A DNA stretch of 59,424 bases from Bacillota bacterium (GCA_023411215.1 JAEYOY010000061.1:1-59424); one strand, 5' to 3'; positions 34,501 through 42,064 are shown, counted from the first letter of the stretch. A program made the numbers and translations. The notes: a model not told the origin generated them from the letters alone.

Positions 34501-35029
34501 ACTTCGTCACTACTAATGCGGGTGCTGATGAGGTATCTTCTGTGTCATCCTCATCGGCGCTTGCTTCTTCTAAGGTGATGGTATCTCCTATCTGCAAACC
34601 GGTATCGTTGATAAATTTTGAGGTTACGACAATTTGTCCTGATTTAGTGGGTCGTATACCCTCAAGCACATACGGCTCGTTCATACCGCCAGCATCCAGT
34701 GTGGTCACGTTTGCTAAAAGTTGATTTCCATCCTTAAGCGTCGTTAAGACATCCAAGCTGCAATTGCCAAACACAGAATTCACCTTTTCGATACTAGATA
34801 ACGCAAACAGGTCTTCCTCCTCTAGTCCAAGGGTTGATACAATTTTGATATCGTAAGTGTTTTGATTATCATAGAAAAGATCTGCAGAATCAAATACATC
34901 CATACACCCCACTGCAAATCCGGTAAATACACCTGTACCAAGAGCTATCATCACAGCAATCGCAACAAACCTGGATAAATTATTTCTTATCGTTTGATAA
35001 ATATCTTTATAAAATGCTCTTTTTCTCAT
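31511..35029 (-). CDS. large FtsX-type ABC permease with extracellular coiled coil
   Basis: I start it at the ATG at 35029, four nucleotides after the ATPase stop, giving 1172 residues; an earlier in-frame ATG (35071) overlaps the ATPase. The protein opens YKDIYQTIRNNLSRFVAIAV, the usual start of giant FtsX/DUF214 permeases. Residues about 265-620 form a long heptad-rich, Glu/Lys/Gln-rich coiled coil outside the cell. Two sets of FtsX membrane bundles flank a second extracellular domain, the last including KVLGFRPQEVNSYVNKETL. With the adjacent LolD-like ATPase it forms a mechanotransmission or export system. The coiled coil may reach through the cell wall to contact partners. Substrate unknown. 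Confidence 0.88.
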   Translation of the reverse strand: MRKRAFYKDIYQTIRNNLSRFVAIAVMIALGTGVFTGFAVGCMDVFDSADLFYDNQNTYDIKIVSTLGLEEEDLFALSSIEKVNSVFGNCSLDVLTTLKDGNQLLANVTTLDAGGMNEPYVLEGIRPTKSGQIVVTSKFINDTGLQIGDTITLEEASADEDDTEDTSSAPALVVTKYEITAIILSPLNVSNTEGSIAAISMSSSSTDYMMYVTTDCIKSDVYTAIYLTLEGTRDMDCYSEEYETLVEDRIATIEDTIQNEREQARYEKVMGDARSKLSEAEQELSDKMTEAEQEFSDAQAKIDDGWNSYKDGMAELQANQAKLTDGQLALNDAKKSTKDKLDAAQKEIDAKSAELEAGEEKLNRQEADALEKFAAHEQQLNNSQSDLKEQKSEAEAQLTDAVADLSIEAQKIWRSEAAKKIWADMILDGISAAPYLLAVKQGDTPTGELTDTYNAAMIQLQSDTQALAVCFATGGYPLSEEQTKDFSTLAVTYGTLSYSQNMLDENAAVLTAQKTDAMKQISDARKQIEEGKSALLNGQKELDKNREEAASQFADKQTELLEGMQKLEEGKQKLKEAAADLTEGQEELDQNKSEYEDTIATAKQKLSDAKEDIEGISMAKWYVWDRSENDSFDGINNDISFIQAVTKAFPFIFFLVAILISLTTMTRMVEEDRTLIGTYKSIGYTKLLISLKYILYAILACVTGGILGIGIGFYVLPKVIWIIVQTMYVLPTFQYSFYPVYGLGGFGMFLLGIMGATIFACAEMLHKRPAELMRPKAPKEGSRILLERIPFIWKRLKFLRKVTFRNLFRYKKRAIMTIVGILGCTMLIVFGFGIRDTVGGVMSDQYGNVTVYDAIVVADNLNTEEMDQLTDELKESEIVKEMLQLQISTLALASSSDKVDITVLVIPDDADFDSYVHLKDIKTNSKETLPIEGIVVTQNAAKRLKLKSGDSVSLQNEDNLEYDFPVAFITANNAGNFVYLSESCYQAAFGDYAGTSLLLNLTETSKGEEWLDNLREDHRILSVNSSQDTIDTFGDVKKIIDMIVYLLIGMSAVLALTVLFTLSNINVSERERELATIKVLGFRPQEVNSYVNKETLILTLMGILLGMPAGYGITYAILANVSIADIAFKVRVSAVAYLAAAILTMIFTLLVNKITNKTLRKINMVEALKSVE

Positions 35030-35033
35030 GTCG

Positions 35034-35735
35034 TCACCATTCAATTTCTGAAATGCGTATTGGATCAGCATTGATCGTCACATCCACCACTTTGCCGCTT
35101 TTAAACCGAAGTACTTTATCGGCCATTGGTGCTATAGCACTATTGTGAGTGATAATAATTACTGTAATACCTTCCATACGGCAGGTATCCTGTAAGATTT
35201 GTAGAATCTGCTTACCCGTCACATAGTCCAGTGCTCCCGTAGGTTCATCGCAAAGTAACAGCTTGGGTTGTTTGGCTACGGCACGGGCAATAGAGACCCG
35301 TTGCTGTTCCCCACCGGATAATTGAGCCGGAAAATTATTTTTTCGTTCACCAAGTCCAACCTTGTCTAAGGTTTCGGAAGCATCTAAGCTGTCTGTACAG
35401 ATTTGTGCAGCTAATTCCACGTTTTCCAGTGCTGTCAGATTAGGCACCAGATTGTAAAACTGAAATACAAATCCCACATCGTTTCTGCGGTATTGGCATA
35501 ACTGTTCCTCATTCCAGTGTGTAATATCATTACCATCAAATAACACTCTGCCTCTTGTAACGTTATCCATACCACCCAGTATATTAAGTGCGGTTGTTTT
35601 TCCTGCTCCGGAAGAACCAAGTATGACAGCCAGCTCTCCCTTCTCAATGGAAAAATCTGCGCCATTTAAAGCACGCACTAGATTATCACCTGAGCCATAT
35701 TCTTTATACACATTTTCAAACGAAATAAATGCCAT
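35034..35735 (-). CDS. ABC transporter ATPase, LolD/MacB type
   Basis: A 233-residue ATPase: Walker A GSSGAGKTTALN, Q-loop FQFYNLVPNL, signature LSGGEQQRVSIAR, Walker B LLLCDEPTGALD, switch ITHN. The Ser/Ala-rich Walker A and TGALD loop place it in the MacB/LolD/FtsE branch. It is encoded directly before the giant FtsX permease. AATTTGGAGGATAAC precedes the ATG. No regulator is adjacent, but a kinase H-box relic lies 1 kb upstream. Confidence 0.93.
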   Translation of the reverse strand: MAFISFENVYKEYGSGDNLVRALNGADFSIEKGELAVILGSSGAGKTTALNILGGMDNVTRGRVLFDGNDITHWNEEQLCQYRRNDVGFVFQFYNLVPNLTALENVELAAQICTDSLDASETLDKVGLGERKNNFPAQLSGGEQQRVSIARAVAKQPKLLLCDEPTGALDYVTGKQILQILQDTCRMEGITVIIITHNSAIAPMADKVLRFKSGKVVDVTINADPIRISEIEW

Positions 35736-35964
35736 TGTTATCCTCCAAATTGATCTGACTTACATCCTCTATATTAGTAGGCTCCTTTGCTGCCCAAATA
35801 TGCTATTTAAGAACTAATCGATATTATTTTACGTTTTATTTCACCAATTATCAAGATTCATTTATATCTGGCCTTATAAAGAATGTTATTTTAGAACTCC
35901 GACTACATATGACTCCTGAATGTCAACACCTATTATCCGAAAATGCATATAAACAAACGACAAA

Positions 35965-36001
35965 AAGAAAGTGTACTCTATCTCAGAGGGTACACTTTCT
36001 T
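35965..36001. terminator. hairpin terminator
   Basis: AAGAAAGTGTAC (35965-35976) is a perfect match to GTACACTTTCTT (35990-36001). On the minus strand the stem is followed by TTTTTG. The remainder of 35736-36115 contains only the kinase relic listed separately. Confidence 0.75.
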
Positions 36002-36045
36002 ATACAGACCTTTTACCCGTTAAACTCTTTGTAATGAATGCTCTT

Positions 36046-36114
36046 TTAAAGTGATATATGGATCGTTGCCACCGGTGTCTTGATTTCATGAGACACATTG
36101 CTATATTCCGTCAT
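36046..36114 (-). pseudogene. histidine kinase H-box relic
   Basis: The minus strand reads MTEYSNVSHEIKTPVATIHI before a TAA at 36046. The core SNVSHEIKTPVA is the phospho-acceptor motif of histidine kinases, and 36067-36102 differs by one base from the matching part of the intact kinase gene (14527-14566 region). Nothing else of a kinase is present, so this is a deletion remnant next to an ABC system that has lost its two-component partner. Confidence 0.65.
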
Positions 36115-36115
36115 C

Positions 36116-36598
36116 TCATTTTATTATCGTAAATTTACCGATAATAGGTAATTGCTTTGCATTTCCTGCAAATCCATTGATTAAACCCATTATGGCAAGC
36201 ACCAGAACAATGAGTCCAAATAACGGAAGCAGTAACCAACCGATGATAGGGATTAAGCCTAAAATAACATTACCTGCAATGGCAGTGATAAGGAGAACCA
36301 AGGCTTGATTAGCATGAAATCTTGCATACCTAGACTCCGGGCAGGCAATAAGTGGTAGAAAGAATAGAATATAGGAAAGTCCTGCCATAGTCTTTCCTTT
36401 TTCGATGTCTTCGGTAGTATAGCTATTATTCTGACTCTGCTGATAAGCATTACTCTGCCGAGAAGCATTACTCTGCTGATAAGCATTACTCTGCTGAGAA
36501 GCATTACTTTGCTGATAAGTATTACTCTGCTGAGATGAGGTAGATGTCTTGTCTGTGGTTGAATCGTAATTCTCTGCATTATTATTTTGCTCTGACAT
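36116..36598 (-). CDS. DUF4870/Tic20-like small membrane protein with Gln-Ser-Asn repeats
   Basis: The start at 36598 has ATGGAGGGATCTAT before it; the upstream ATG (36634) has none. The 160-residue protein has a polar N-terminal tail with six QQSNAY/QQSNAS hexapeptide repeats, then GKTMAGLSYILFFLPLIACP and ARFHANQALVLLITAIAGNV, which are characteristic of DUF4870. Three hydrophobic segments follow, ending FAGNAKQLPIIGKFTI. The family is widespread in Firmicutes with no assigned role. The repeated tail is cytoplasmic or surface-exposed depending on topology, which I cannot tell. Confidence 0.8.
   Translation of the reverse strand: MSEQNNNAENYDSTTDKTSTSSQQSNTYQQSNASQQSNAYQQSNASRQSNAYQQSQNNSYTTEDIEKGKTMAGLSYILFFLPLIACPESRYARFHANQALVLLITAIAGNVILGLIPIIGWLLLPLFGLIVLVLAIMGLINGFAGNAKQLPIIGKFTIIK
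36435..36542. repeat. six 18-bp in-frame tandem repeats
   Basis: Six consecutive 18-bp units of the form CTCTGCTGAKAAGCATTA, alternating between two versions, code for the QQSNAY/QQSNAS repeats. The last unit is diverged. Such a run can change length by slippage without a frameshift. Confidence 0.9.
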
Positions 36599-36800
36599 AT
36601 AGATCCCTCCATTTTTTATAGTTTTATGTGCCAAATCGGTAATATTTTATGATTTGTATCATAATTATACCATTTATTACTAAAATTACTACACCACTTA
36701 TTTACTACCTAACACATAAGAAGCTCTATCCCTCCCGAGTCCCAATATTGCTTTGGAGACACTATGGATTGAATCGAAGGTTATCAATTCTAAACAAAAA

Positions 36801-36836
36801 GCACCTATAGCATAAGCTTTGTGATGCTATAGGTGT
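36801..36836 (-). terminator. terminator of the hypothetical gene at 36.9 kb
   Basis: GCACCTATAGCAT (36801-36813) pairs with ATGCTATAGGTGT (36824-36836). On the minus strand the stem is followed by TTTTTGTTT. Confidence 0.85.
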
Positions 36837-36852
36837 TTGCTTATATCTCTTT

Positions 36853-37449
36853 TTAGATGATCTGCACCCGATAGGCTGGAGATTGTGGCGGTATGCTAAG
36901 AGTCTGGAAATTCGCATGCTCCACTCGAACCAGTTGGCCGGGCTGGATTTCTCTTAAGGAGATTGGCCGGTTATCCTGGTTGCGTATCAAGGTATCCCTT
37001 GAGATGGTAAATATAAACTGATCGTTAACATCATTCGGGTTTCCGGTCAGAAGAAAATTATTTCTTGTATCTACACTTACAACGCGGTCCGTTGTAATCT
37101 CTACAGAATCCTCTTCTTCCATCACTACAATCCGATACGCGTTTGATTGAGGAGGTATACTTCTTGTCATTGCAGCTGAGAAATCTGCATCGATTCGCAT
37201 CCCCTCGCTTAAATCATAAAGGTTCAGTGTCCTCCCATTTTCGTCAATGATGATGGTATTATTTCCCACATTTAACCTGACTTCCTCCATGTAAATTACA
37301 CTATTTTCATCACTAGCCCCAAAAGAAATTAGTACATAGCCTGTTCTTGCGTTGTTCACCATGACTTCCTCAATGAGAGCGTTATCTACATGTATTATAT
37401 TATCACTAAGAAATATCCTCCCCAGTGGGGTGGAACCAGTACGATCCAT
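36853..37449 (-). CDS. hypothetical protein with duplicated C-terminal motif
   Basis: I place the start at the ATG at 37449, because AGAGG lies six bases ahead of it; the first ATG (37455) touches that site. The 198-residue protein has no signal peptide or membrane segment. It is mostly beta-strand, with SIPPQSNAYRIVVM near residue 105 and SIPPQSPAYRVQII at the C-terminus, so it seems to be two copies of an OB/beta-barrel-like domain of about 95 residues. I do not recognise a named family. It has its own terminator and no clear operon partner. Confidence 0.65.
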   Translation of the reverse strand: MDRTGSTPLGRIFLSDNIIHVDNALIEEVMVNNARTGYVLISFGASDENSVIYMEEVRLNVGNNTIIIDENGRTLNLYDLSEGMRIDADFSAAMTRSIPPQSNAYRIVVMEEEDSVEITTDRVVSVDTRNNFLLTGNPNDVNDQFIFTISRDTLIRNQDNRPISLREIQPGQLVRVEHANFQTLSIPPQSPAYRVQII

Positions 37450-37549
37450 AATCATCCTCTGATTTATATGTTGTTCTAGTAATAATATATGTTCCTGCTA
37501 CAATTAGTTACAGCTTCTAGCATGAATATCATAATCTCCTGATTTAGAC

Positions 37550-37945
37550 TTAAATGTGTTCTACTGTTTTCGTTGCGATTACATTGCAATTTAGACCTAA
37601 GACATTACTGAGTAAAACCTGACCAATATAAACCGGAGCACAGACTTTGATCTTCTTAATCTCTTCCATGACCTCAAATATCTTATCCTTGGGAATTGGA
37701 GAATCCAATTTGACACTTACTAGCGCAAGGATGCCTTCCTCCACAATAACTGAGGTTGCTATGTTTCTTTTTGGGTTGGTAAGCTCCTGCTTGACATAAT
37801 CGGTTCCTTTTTGACAACCCGCACCTTCTATAACAATTGCTTCCTGTTCTACCTGTGCGGTTATATCACAGCCTCTGGGACACAGCACCCTCCAGTTCGA
37901 ACAGCTCCATCCATCTATTTTTATTTCTATGGAAAATATAGGCAT
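37550..37945 (-). CDS. orphan DUF1667 cysteine-rich protein
   Basis: A 131-residue protein with the DUF1667 pattern: CPRGC near residue 22, GAGCQKGTDYVKQELTNPKR, then SPIPKDKIFEVMEEIKKIKV and GLNCNVIATKTVE. DUF1667 proteins normally sit with FAD-dependent GlpA/GlpB-like dehydrogenases and are thought to carry a metal or Fe-S site for electron transfer. Neither partner is here. The ATG at 37945 has no good ribosome binding site and the N-terminal 17 residues (IFSIEIKIDGWSCSNW) are not typical of the family, so the 5' end may be rearranged. Confidence 0.8.
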   Translation of the reverse strand: MPIFSIEIKIDGWSCSNWRVLCPRGCDITAQVEQEAIVIEGAGCQKGTDYVKQELTNPKRNIATSVIVEEGILALVSVKLDSPIPKDKIFEVMEEIKKIKVCAPVYIGQVLLSNVLGLNCNVIATKTVEHI

Positions 37946-38019
37946 TCACAAACAGGTCTAGATTTTATAAGCCATTTGTGGAATAATAGAAGATATCATT
38001 GAAAAGTGGAGGTTTTAAA

Positions 38020-39252
38020 ATGAGAGCTTATGAAAGATTAATCAAATATACCAAATATGCAACTGCCTCTGATGAAATGAGCGTCACACATCCCAGCACC
38101 CCGGAGCAGTTAGTACTCGGTAAGGCTTTGGTTGAAGAAATGAAAAGCCTTGGTATCGCAGATGCGGCTATGGATGAGAACGGATATGTATTTGGTACGA
38201 TTGAAGCAAATATTGAGAATTGGTCCGGCACGGTAATTGGTTTTATTGCACACATGGATGTTGTCAGCTCCGTACCGTATTCTGATATTAAGACCAGGGT
38301 TATCGAGAATTATGATGGATCAGAAATAACTCTGAATGCAGAAAAAAATGTGAAGATCAATCCGGCAGAATTCGATTTTATGAAGAATTATATTGGAAAG
38401 GATCTATTAGTTACTGATGGAAATACGCTTCTTGGAGCGGATGACAAAGCCGGTGTCGCTGAGATTCTTACTATGGCAGAAACCTTATACCAACATCCTG
38501 AGATAAAGCATGGAACAATTAAAATCGGCTTTACCCCGGACGAGGAGATCGGTAAAGGATCAGATCTGTTTGATGTGAAGCGCTTCGGTGCAGATTTTGC
38601 TTACACCGTAGATGGCGCTGCCTATAACGAAGTGGAATACGAAACCTTTAATGCTGCTGCAGCAGATATATTGCTACAAGGAGCCAGCATCCATACGGGA
38701 GATGCCAAGGATAAGCTTGTGAATGCTTCTCTGCTTGCGATGGAGTTCCATGCTCTACTACCCGAGAGAGAGCGTCCGGAATATACAGAAAAATATGAAG
38801 GCTTTTATCACTTGGACCGTCTGGAGGGTATAGTAGATAATGCAAAAATGCATTACATCCTGCGTGATCATGATATTAGCAAGCTTAATGAAAAGAAAGC
38901 GGTTATAAATGCAGCCGCCGCAAAATTAAATGAAAAATACGGTGAAGATACTGTTCGTGTAGAAATCAAAGATACATATTACAATATGGCCGACCAGATC
39001 AAACCTCATTGGCATCTGATTGATTCCGCTTATGAAGCAATCCGTGAATTGGGCGGAACACCAATCAGCAGGCCTGTCCGCGGAGGTACCGACGGCTCAA
39101 GATTATCCTTTATGGGACTGCCTTGTCCAAACCTTGGAACCGGTAGCCATAATCATCATGGAAAGACGGAATTTGCGTGTATTCAGGCTATGGATCAGTG
39201 TGTTGAACTACTGATTAAGCTTGCAGAAAAGTATGCTACCAGAAATATCTGA
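38020..39252 (+). CDS. pepT: peptidase T (tripeptide aminopeptidase)
   Basis: The start at 38020 is preceded by GTGGAGGTTTTAAA, so the in-frame ATG at 37999 is not used; this gives 410 residues, the normal PepT length. M20-family zinc ligands and catalytic residues are visible: IAHMDVV (His and Asp), TLLGADDKAG (bridging Asp), TPDEEIGKG (catalytic Glu and ligand Glu), TVDGA, and SHNHHGKTEF near the end. GGTDGSRLSFMGLPCPN is the PepT signature. It removes the N-terminal residue from tripeptides in the cytoplasm. Monocistronic. Confidence 0.95.
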   Translation: MRAYERLIKYTKYATASDEMSVTHPSTPEQLVLGKALVEEMKSLGIADAAMDENGYVFGTIEANIENWSGTVIGFIAHMDVVSSVPYSDIKTRVIENYDGSEITLNAEKNVKINPAEFDFMKNYIGKDLLVTDGNTLLGADDKAGVAEILTMAETLYQHPEIKHGTIKIGFTPDEEIGKGSDLFDVKRFGADFAYTVDGAAYNEVEYETFNAAAADILLQGASIHTGDAKDKLVNASLLAMEFHALLPERERPEYTEKYEGFYHLDRLEGIVDNAKMHYILRDHDISKLNEKKAVINAAAAKLNEKYGEDTVRVEIKDTYYNMADQIKPHWHLIDSAYEAIRELGGTPISRPVRGGTDGSRLSFMGLPCPNLGTGSHNHHGKTEFACIQAMDQCVELLIKLAEKYATRNI

Positions 39253-39379
39253 TAGTATCTATTACTATATTTGTTCGAATGCACCATCCTCTTAATTGAA
39301 AAGGAAAGAGCATATCACACTAAATGTACTGCGCCCTTTTCACGTCAGTGATGTTTATCACCTCTTAGTGTTACTAAAA

Positions 39380-39410
39380 TAGCGTGTGACTAATTAATAG
39401 TCACACGCTA
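39380..39410. terminator. terminator shared by pepT and the convergent gene
   Basis: TAGCGTGTGACTA (39380-39392) and TAGTCACACGCTA (39398-39410) are a perfect 13-bp stem around ATTAA, followed by ATCTTTT on the plus strand. Confidence 0.85.
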
Positions 39411-39476
39411 ATCTTTTCAACTAAAACTTCTATAAATATAGATTATATGATACCAGAGAATAATTAGATGCGTTTA

Positions 39477-39857
39477 CTAAGACAGTTTGGAAGTTATTGA
39501 TTGAAAGAACCTTTTTTCCCATAAAAGCCCATCAGCATATTTTGCTCTACGGTCCCATTCCACCGCTTTACTGAAGCTCTCCGGCAGCCCCTGGCCCTGT
39601 AGATACAGATCACTCAGCAGCCTCCGTGCTTCAGGATAACCCTCCTCCGCCAATTCAAAAAGAAGCCTCATTCCCTCCTGGTTTTCTGGCCCGTTCAAGA
39701 TTACCAATATCTCGTCAAAGCTTTGTTCCCACTTCATTAATTTCTTCATGTCATATCTCTGAGCCCTATCAATGATACTACTGGGTTCTGATTCCTTGGG
39801 AAACAGGGACATTAAATTTCCTTTTTCCTTTAAAACTAACTTCAAGGTATTACCCAC
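39477..39857 (-). CDS. small Sel1-repeat-like hypothetical protein
   Basis: A 126-residue soluble protein with an excellent site (AGGAGGTGGGTA) before the ATG. EGMRLLFELAEEGYPEARRL and LYLQGQGLPESFSKAVEWDR match one and a half Sel1-like (TPR-related) repeats, which usually mediate protein contacts. The C-terminus is basic and aromatic. It is 60 bp behind the isomerase gene on the same strand and may be co-transcribed. Role unknown. Confidence 0.65.
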   Translation of the reverse strand: MGNTLKLVLKEKGNLMSLFPKESEPSSIIDRAQRYDMKKLMKWEQSFDEILVILNGPENQEGMRLLFELAEEGYPEARRLLSDLYLQGQGLPESFSKAVEWDRRAKYADGLLWEKRFFQSITSKLS

Positions 39858-39917
39858 CTCCTATTCAGCCTGATATCAAAATCCTATCGCATTCATAACC
39901 GAGGTTAGTATCTCATA

Positions 39918-40778
39918 TTACAAGTTCTTTCTCAGCCACACTGCATCCTCACTTAGGCAGGTAAGCCTGTCCTTATCCGGGGCATAATTGGCTTCTCTCT
40001 CTACAAAGAAATGCATTTCTCCCTTACACTGTGCCTCTGCTGCTGTTTTAACCGCTTTCCAGTCAACGATACCCTGCCCGGTTGCACAGTTCAACTTCTG
40101 GTTCTCTTCCATGAACTTAAGAATTTCCGGAGGAAAAATCGGCTTGCCGTCCGGTCCGATCTCAAAATGGAACGGTTTCTTATCCGCATACATTGATGTA
40201 GCCGGCTTTGGCCCATTTACTGCATTATTTTCCTTAATATGAATTGCTATAAAGCGACCTGCGTATTTATTCAGGTATACTACCCGATCCTGTCCTGCAT
40301 TGGAGCACCAGCCACAATCCAACTCGAAGCCGACATAATCCGGATCTGTATTCTCGATCACATAATCCAGAAGGTATTTTCCGCCATCTTTATTAAACTC
40401 CTGGGTGTGGTTATGATATCCTATCATTAAGCCGTGCTCTTTCGCGATTTTACCATATTTGTTCAGCAACGCGGCTAGCTCTAGAGCTTCCTCCCTGTTT
40501 GCAAAATCGAACATGGGGCAGATTATCATTTTCCCGCCGATGGCTGCCACATAAGGGATATCCCTCTCCATATTGTCCATGCTGACATGGGAAGATACTG
40601 CTTTCAGTCCTGCTGCTTCCAGTGCCTTCTTCATCTCTTCCGCTGACATACCTCCGTAGTTGGAGCCGGCAAATTCTACTTCCTTATAGCCCATAGCTGA
40701 AAGTTTTTGAAAAGATACCGGCAAAGCATCCTGATTGTCAAACCCCAATGAATATAATTGAATACCGAACTTTTCCAT
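39918..40778 (-). CDS. sugar phosphate isomerase/epimerase-like TIM-barrel protein
   Basis: A 286-residue xylose-isomerase-like barrel (AP_endonuc_2 family). Metal-binding and barrel segments can be seen: GYKEVEFAGSNYGG, LMIGYHNHTQEF, VGFELDCGWCSNAG, FIAIHIKEN and FFVEREANY near the end, giving Glu/His/Asp/Glu metal ligands. Members isomerise or epimerise sugars, inositols or hydroxypyruvate; the substrate is not decided by sequence. ATACAAGGGGGTACAAT precedes the ATG. Cytoplasmic. Confidence 0.85.
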   Translation of the reverse strand: MEKFGIQLYSLGFDNQDALPVSFQKLSAMGYKEVEFAGSNYGGMSAEEMKKALEAAGLKAVSSHVSMDNMERDIPYVAAIGGKMIICPMFDFANREEALELAALLNKYGKIAKEHGLMIGYHNHTQEFNKDGGKYLLDYVIENTDPDYVGFELDCGWCSNAGQDRVVYLNKYAGRFIAIHIKENNAVNGPKPATSMYADKKPFHFEIGPDGKPIFPPEILKFMEENQKLNCATGQGIVDWKAVKTAAEAQCKGEMHFFVEREANYAPDKDRLTCLSEDAVWLRKNL

Positions 40779-40864
40779 ATTGTACCCCCTTGTATAGTAA
40801 TTAATATTTAATCAACACCCACTGTTATTATATACCATTCCGGGATATAAATCCAATCTCATTT

Positions 40865-40918
40865 TCAATATTCCCTTAACTTCTTCCTTGCATAGAAGAA
40901 GCTGACTACACTCCCCAT
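40865..40918 (-). pseudogene. C-terminal relic of a MATE transporter
   Basis: The minus strand reads MGSVVSFFYARKKLREY with TGA at 40865, matching the last residues of the intact MATE protein 1.2 kb away (GQVASFFYARKKVRQ); the DNA CTTCTTCCTTGCATARAAGAAGCTG is shared almost perfectly. It lies directly behind the HxlR gene on the same strand. An internal deletion probably removed the rest of a former hxlR-linked MATE gene. Confidence 0.65.
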
Positions 40919-40938
40919 ACTTTTAAACACATGATGCC

Positions 40939-41238
40939 CTAAGTTATAGCATACTTCTTTTCCATGTCTCGGAAATGCCGAAAGATATGATCTAAATCCT
41001 TCCCAAAGGGAAGGAGGTGGTACCTAGTGTGTCCTTCGACTTCTACCTTATCGACGGCTTGACGCTCCACCAAAATCGCCAGCTTGCGGTTCAGCTCCGT
41101 GTTGGACAGATAGTCTACCTTTCTTAATATTTCGGTATAGGTCGCACCATCTGCTCCAATTGCATTCAGAACCTCTGGTACCCACTTTAGTTTAATAATA
41201 TCCTGAATGATTTTAAACCCTTCTGTTGTCTGACTCAT
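40939..41238 (-). CDS. HxlR-type winged-helix transcriptional regulator
   Basis: A 99-residue regulator of the HxlR/MarR-like group: KLKWVPEVLNAIGADGATYT, LSNTELNRKLAILVERQAVD and GHTRYHLLPFGKDLDHIFRH show the winged helix and dimer helix. It lacks the N-terminal redox Cys of HypR/HxlR members. Usually such genes control an adjacent efflux or reductase gene; here only a MATE relic follows. It is divergent from dps. TGAAAGAAGGGTTATA precedes the ATG. Confidence 0.85.
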   Translation of the reverse strand: MSQTTEGFKIIQDIIKLKWVPEVLNAIGADGATYTEILRKVDYLSNTELNRKLAILVERQAVDKVEVEGHTRYHLLPFGKDLDHIFRHFRDMEKKYAIT

Positions 41239-41408
41239 TATAACCCTTCTTTCATAATATATCTTTCATATTAGTGCCATCCGAATATCCTCTGAATAGA
41301 TAATTTAGAAACAAATTTGTCTCTATATGTTTTAGAAATTTTGTTATATCATAACACTATAACAAAAAGAAATCAATTATCATTATTATTTTTAAGGAGG
41401 ATTATACC

Positions 41409-41846
41409 ATGAATAAAATATCATTATTAAACCAATATATAGCTGATTTGCATGTATTTAATACAAAGCTCCATCAACTGCACTGGAATGTGATCGGATT
41501 ACAATTTGTAACCATTCATAAATTTACAGAGGAACTTTATGAAGATGCATTTGAGAAATTCGATGAAGCAGCAGAGGCACTTAAAATTCAAGGAGAATCT
41601 CCTCTCGGTCGAATATCCGACTATCTGAAAATAAGCCAGGTCGAAGAGCTTGATACAGCGAATTACAGCGTTGATTTTGTATTGAAAGAGATAAAAAAAG
41701 ACCTGACCTATATGAAGGATCTGGTATTAAGAATTCGTACCGCAGCATCGGAATTAGATGACTTCGAGGTAGCAAATATGGCGGAGGATCACATCTCCTA
41801 CTACAGTAAGCAGTTATGGTTCCTCAATGCCATGACACAAGCATAA
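41409..41846 (+). CDS. dps: Dps-family ferritin-like DNA-protection protein
   Basis: A 145-residue protein matching Dps: LHQLHWNVIGLQFVTIHKFT, then EELYEDAFEKFDEAAEALKI, gives the inter-subunit ferroxidase residues (His, His, Asp, Glu). The dodecamer stores iron using hydrogen peroxide and shields DNA in stress. It has TTTTTAAGGAGGATTATACC before the ATG. The upstream AT-rich region (ATTATCATTATTATTTT) vaguely resembles a PerR/Fur box, but I cannot assign it. Strong terminator follows. Confidence 0.93.
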   Translation: MNKISLLNQYIADLHVFNTKLHQLHWNVIGLQFVTIHKFTEELYEDAFEKFDEAAEALKIQGESPLGRISDYLKISQVEELDTANYSVDFVLKEIKKDLTYMKDLVLRIRTAASELDDFEVANMAEDHISYYSKQLWFLNAMTQA

Positions 41847-41940
41847 TAGTATTGCATCGGTCAATTACTTAGTCATATCATTAGAATGACTAAAATGGCT
41901 CTAGCAGCTATACTTCCACTATGAATTTTATCACATAAGA

Positions 41941-41984
41941 AAAAACAGCAGTAGCACTATCTTTCGTACTACTGCTGTTTTTTT
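41941..41984. terminator. terminator of dps
   Basis: AAAAACAGCAGTAG and CTACTGCTGTTTTTTT form a 14-bp stem followed by the T-run. The opposite orientation also gives T-rich sequence for the MATE gene. Confidence 0.9.
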
Positions 41985-42064
41985 CCATCTATGTAGCTCT
42001 TCATTAGCCTTTACTAATCCAACTGATTATGAATTAGACGATACTGCTAAGCAAAACCTGGTTT

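Noticed and set aside
36435..36542. CRISPR-like short repeats
   Set aside because: Units are contiguous 18-bp coding repeats without spacers. The 39-bp repeats at 12794-12910 are likewise contiguous and in frame.
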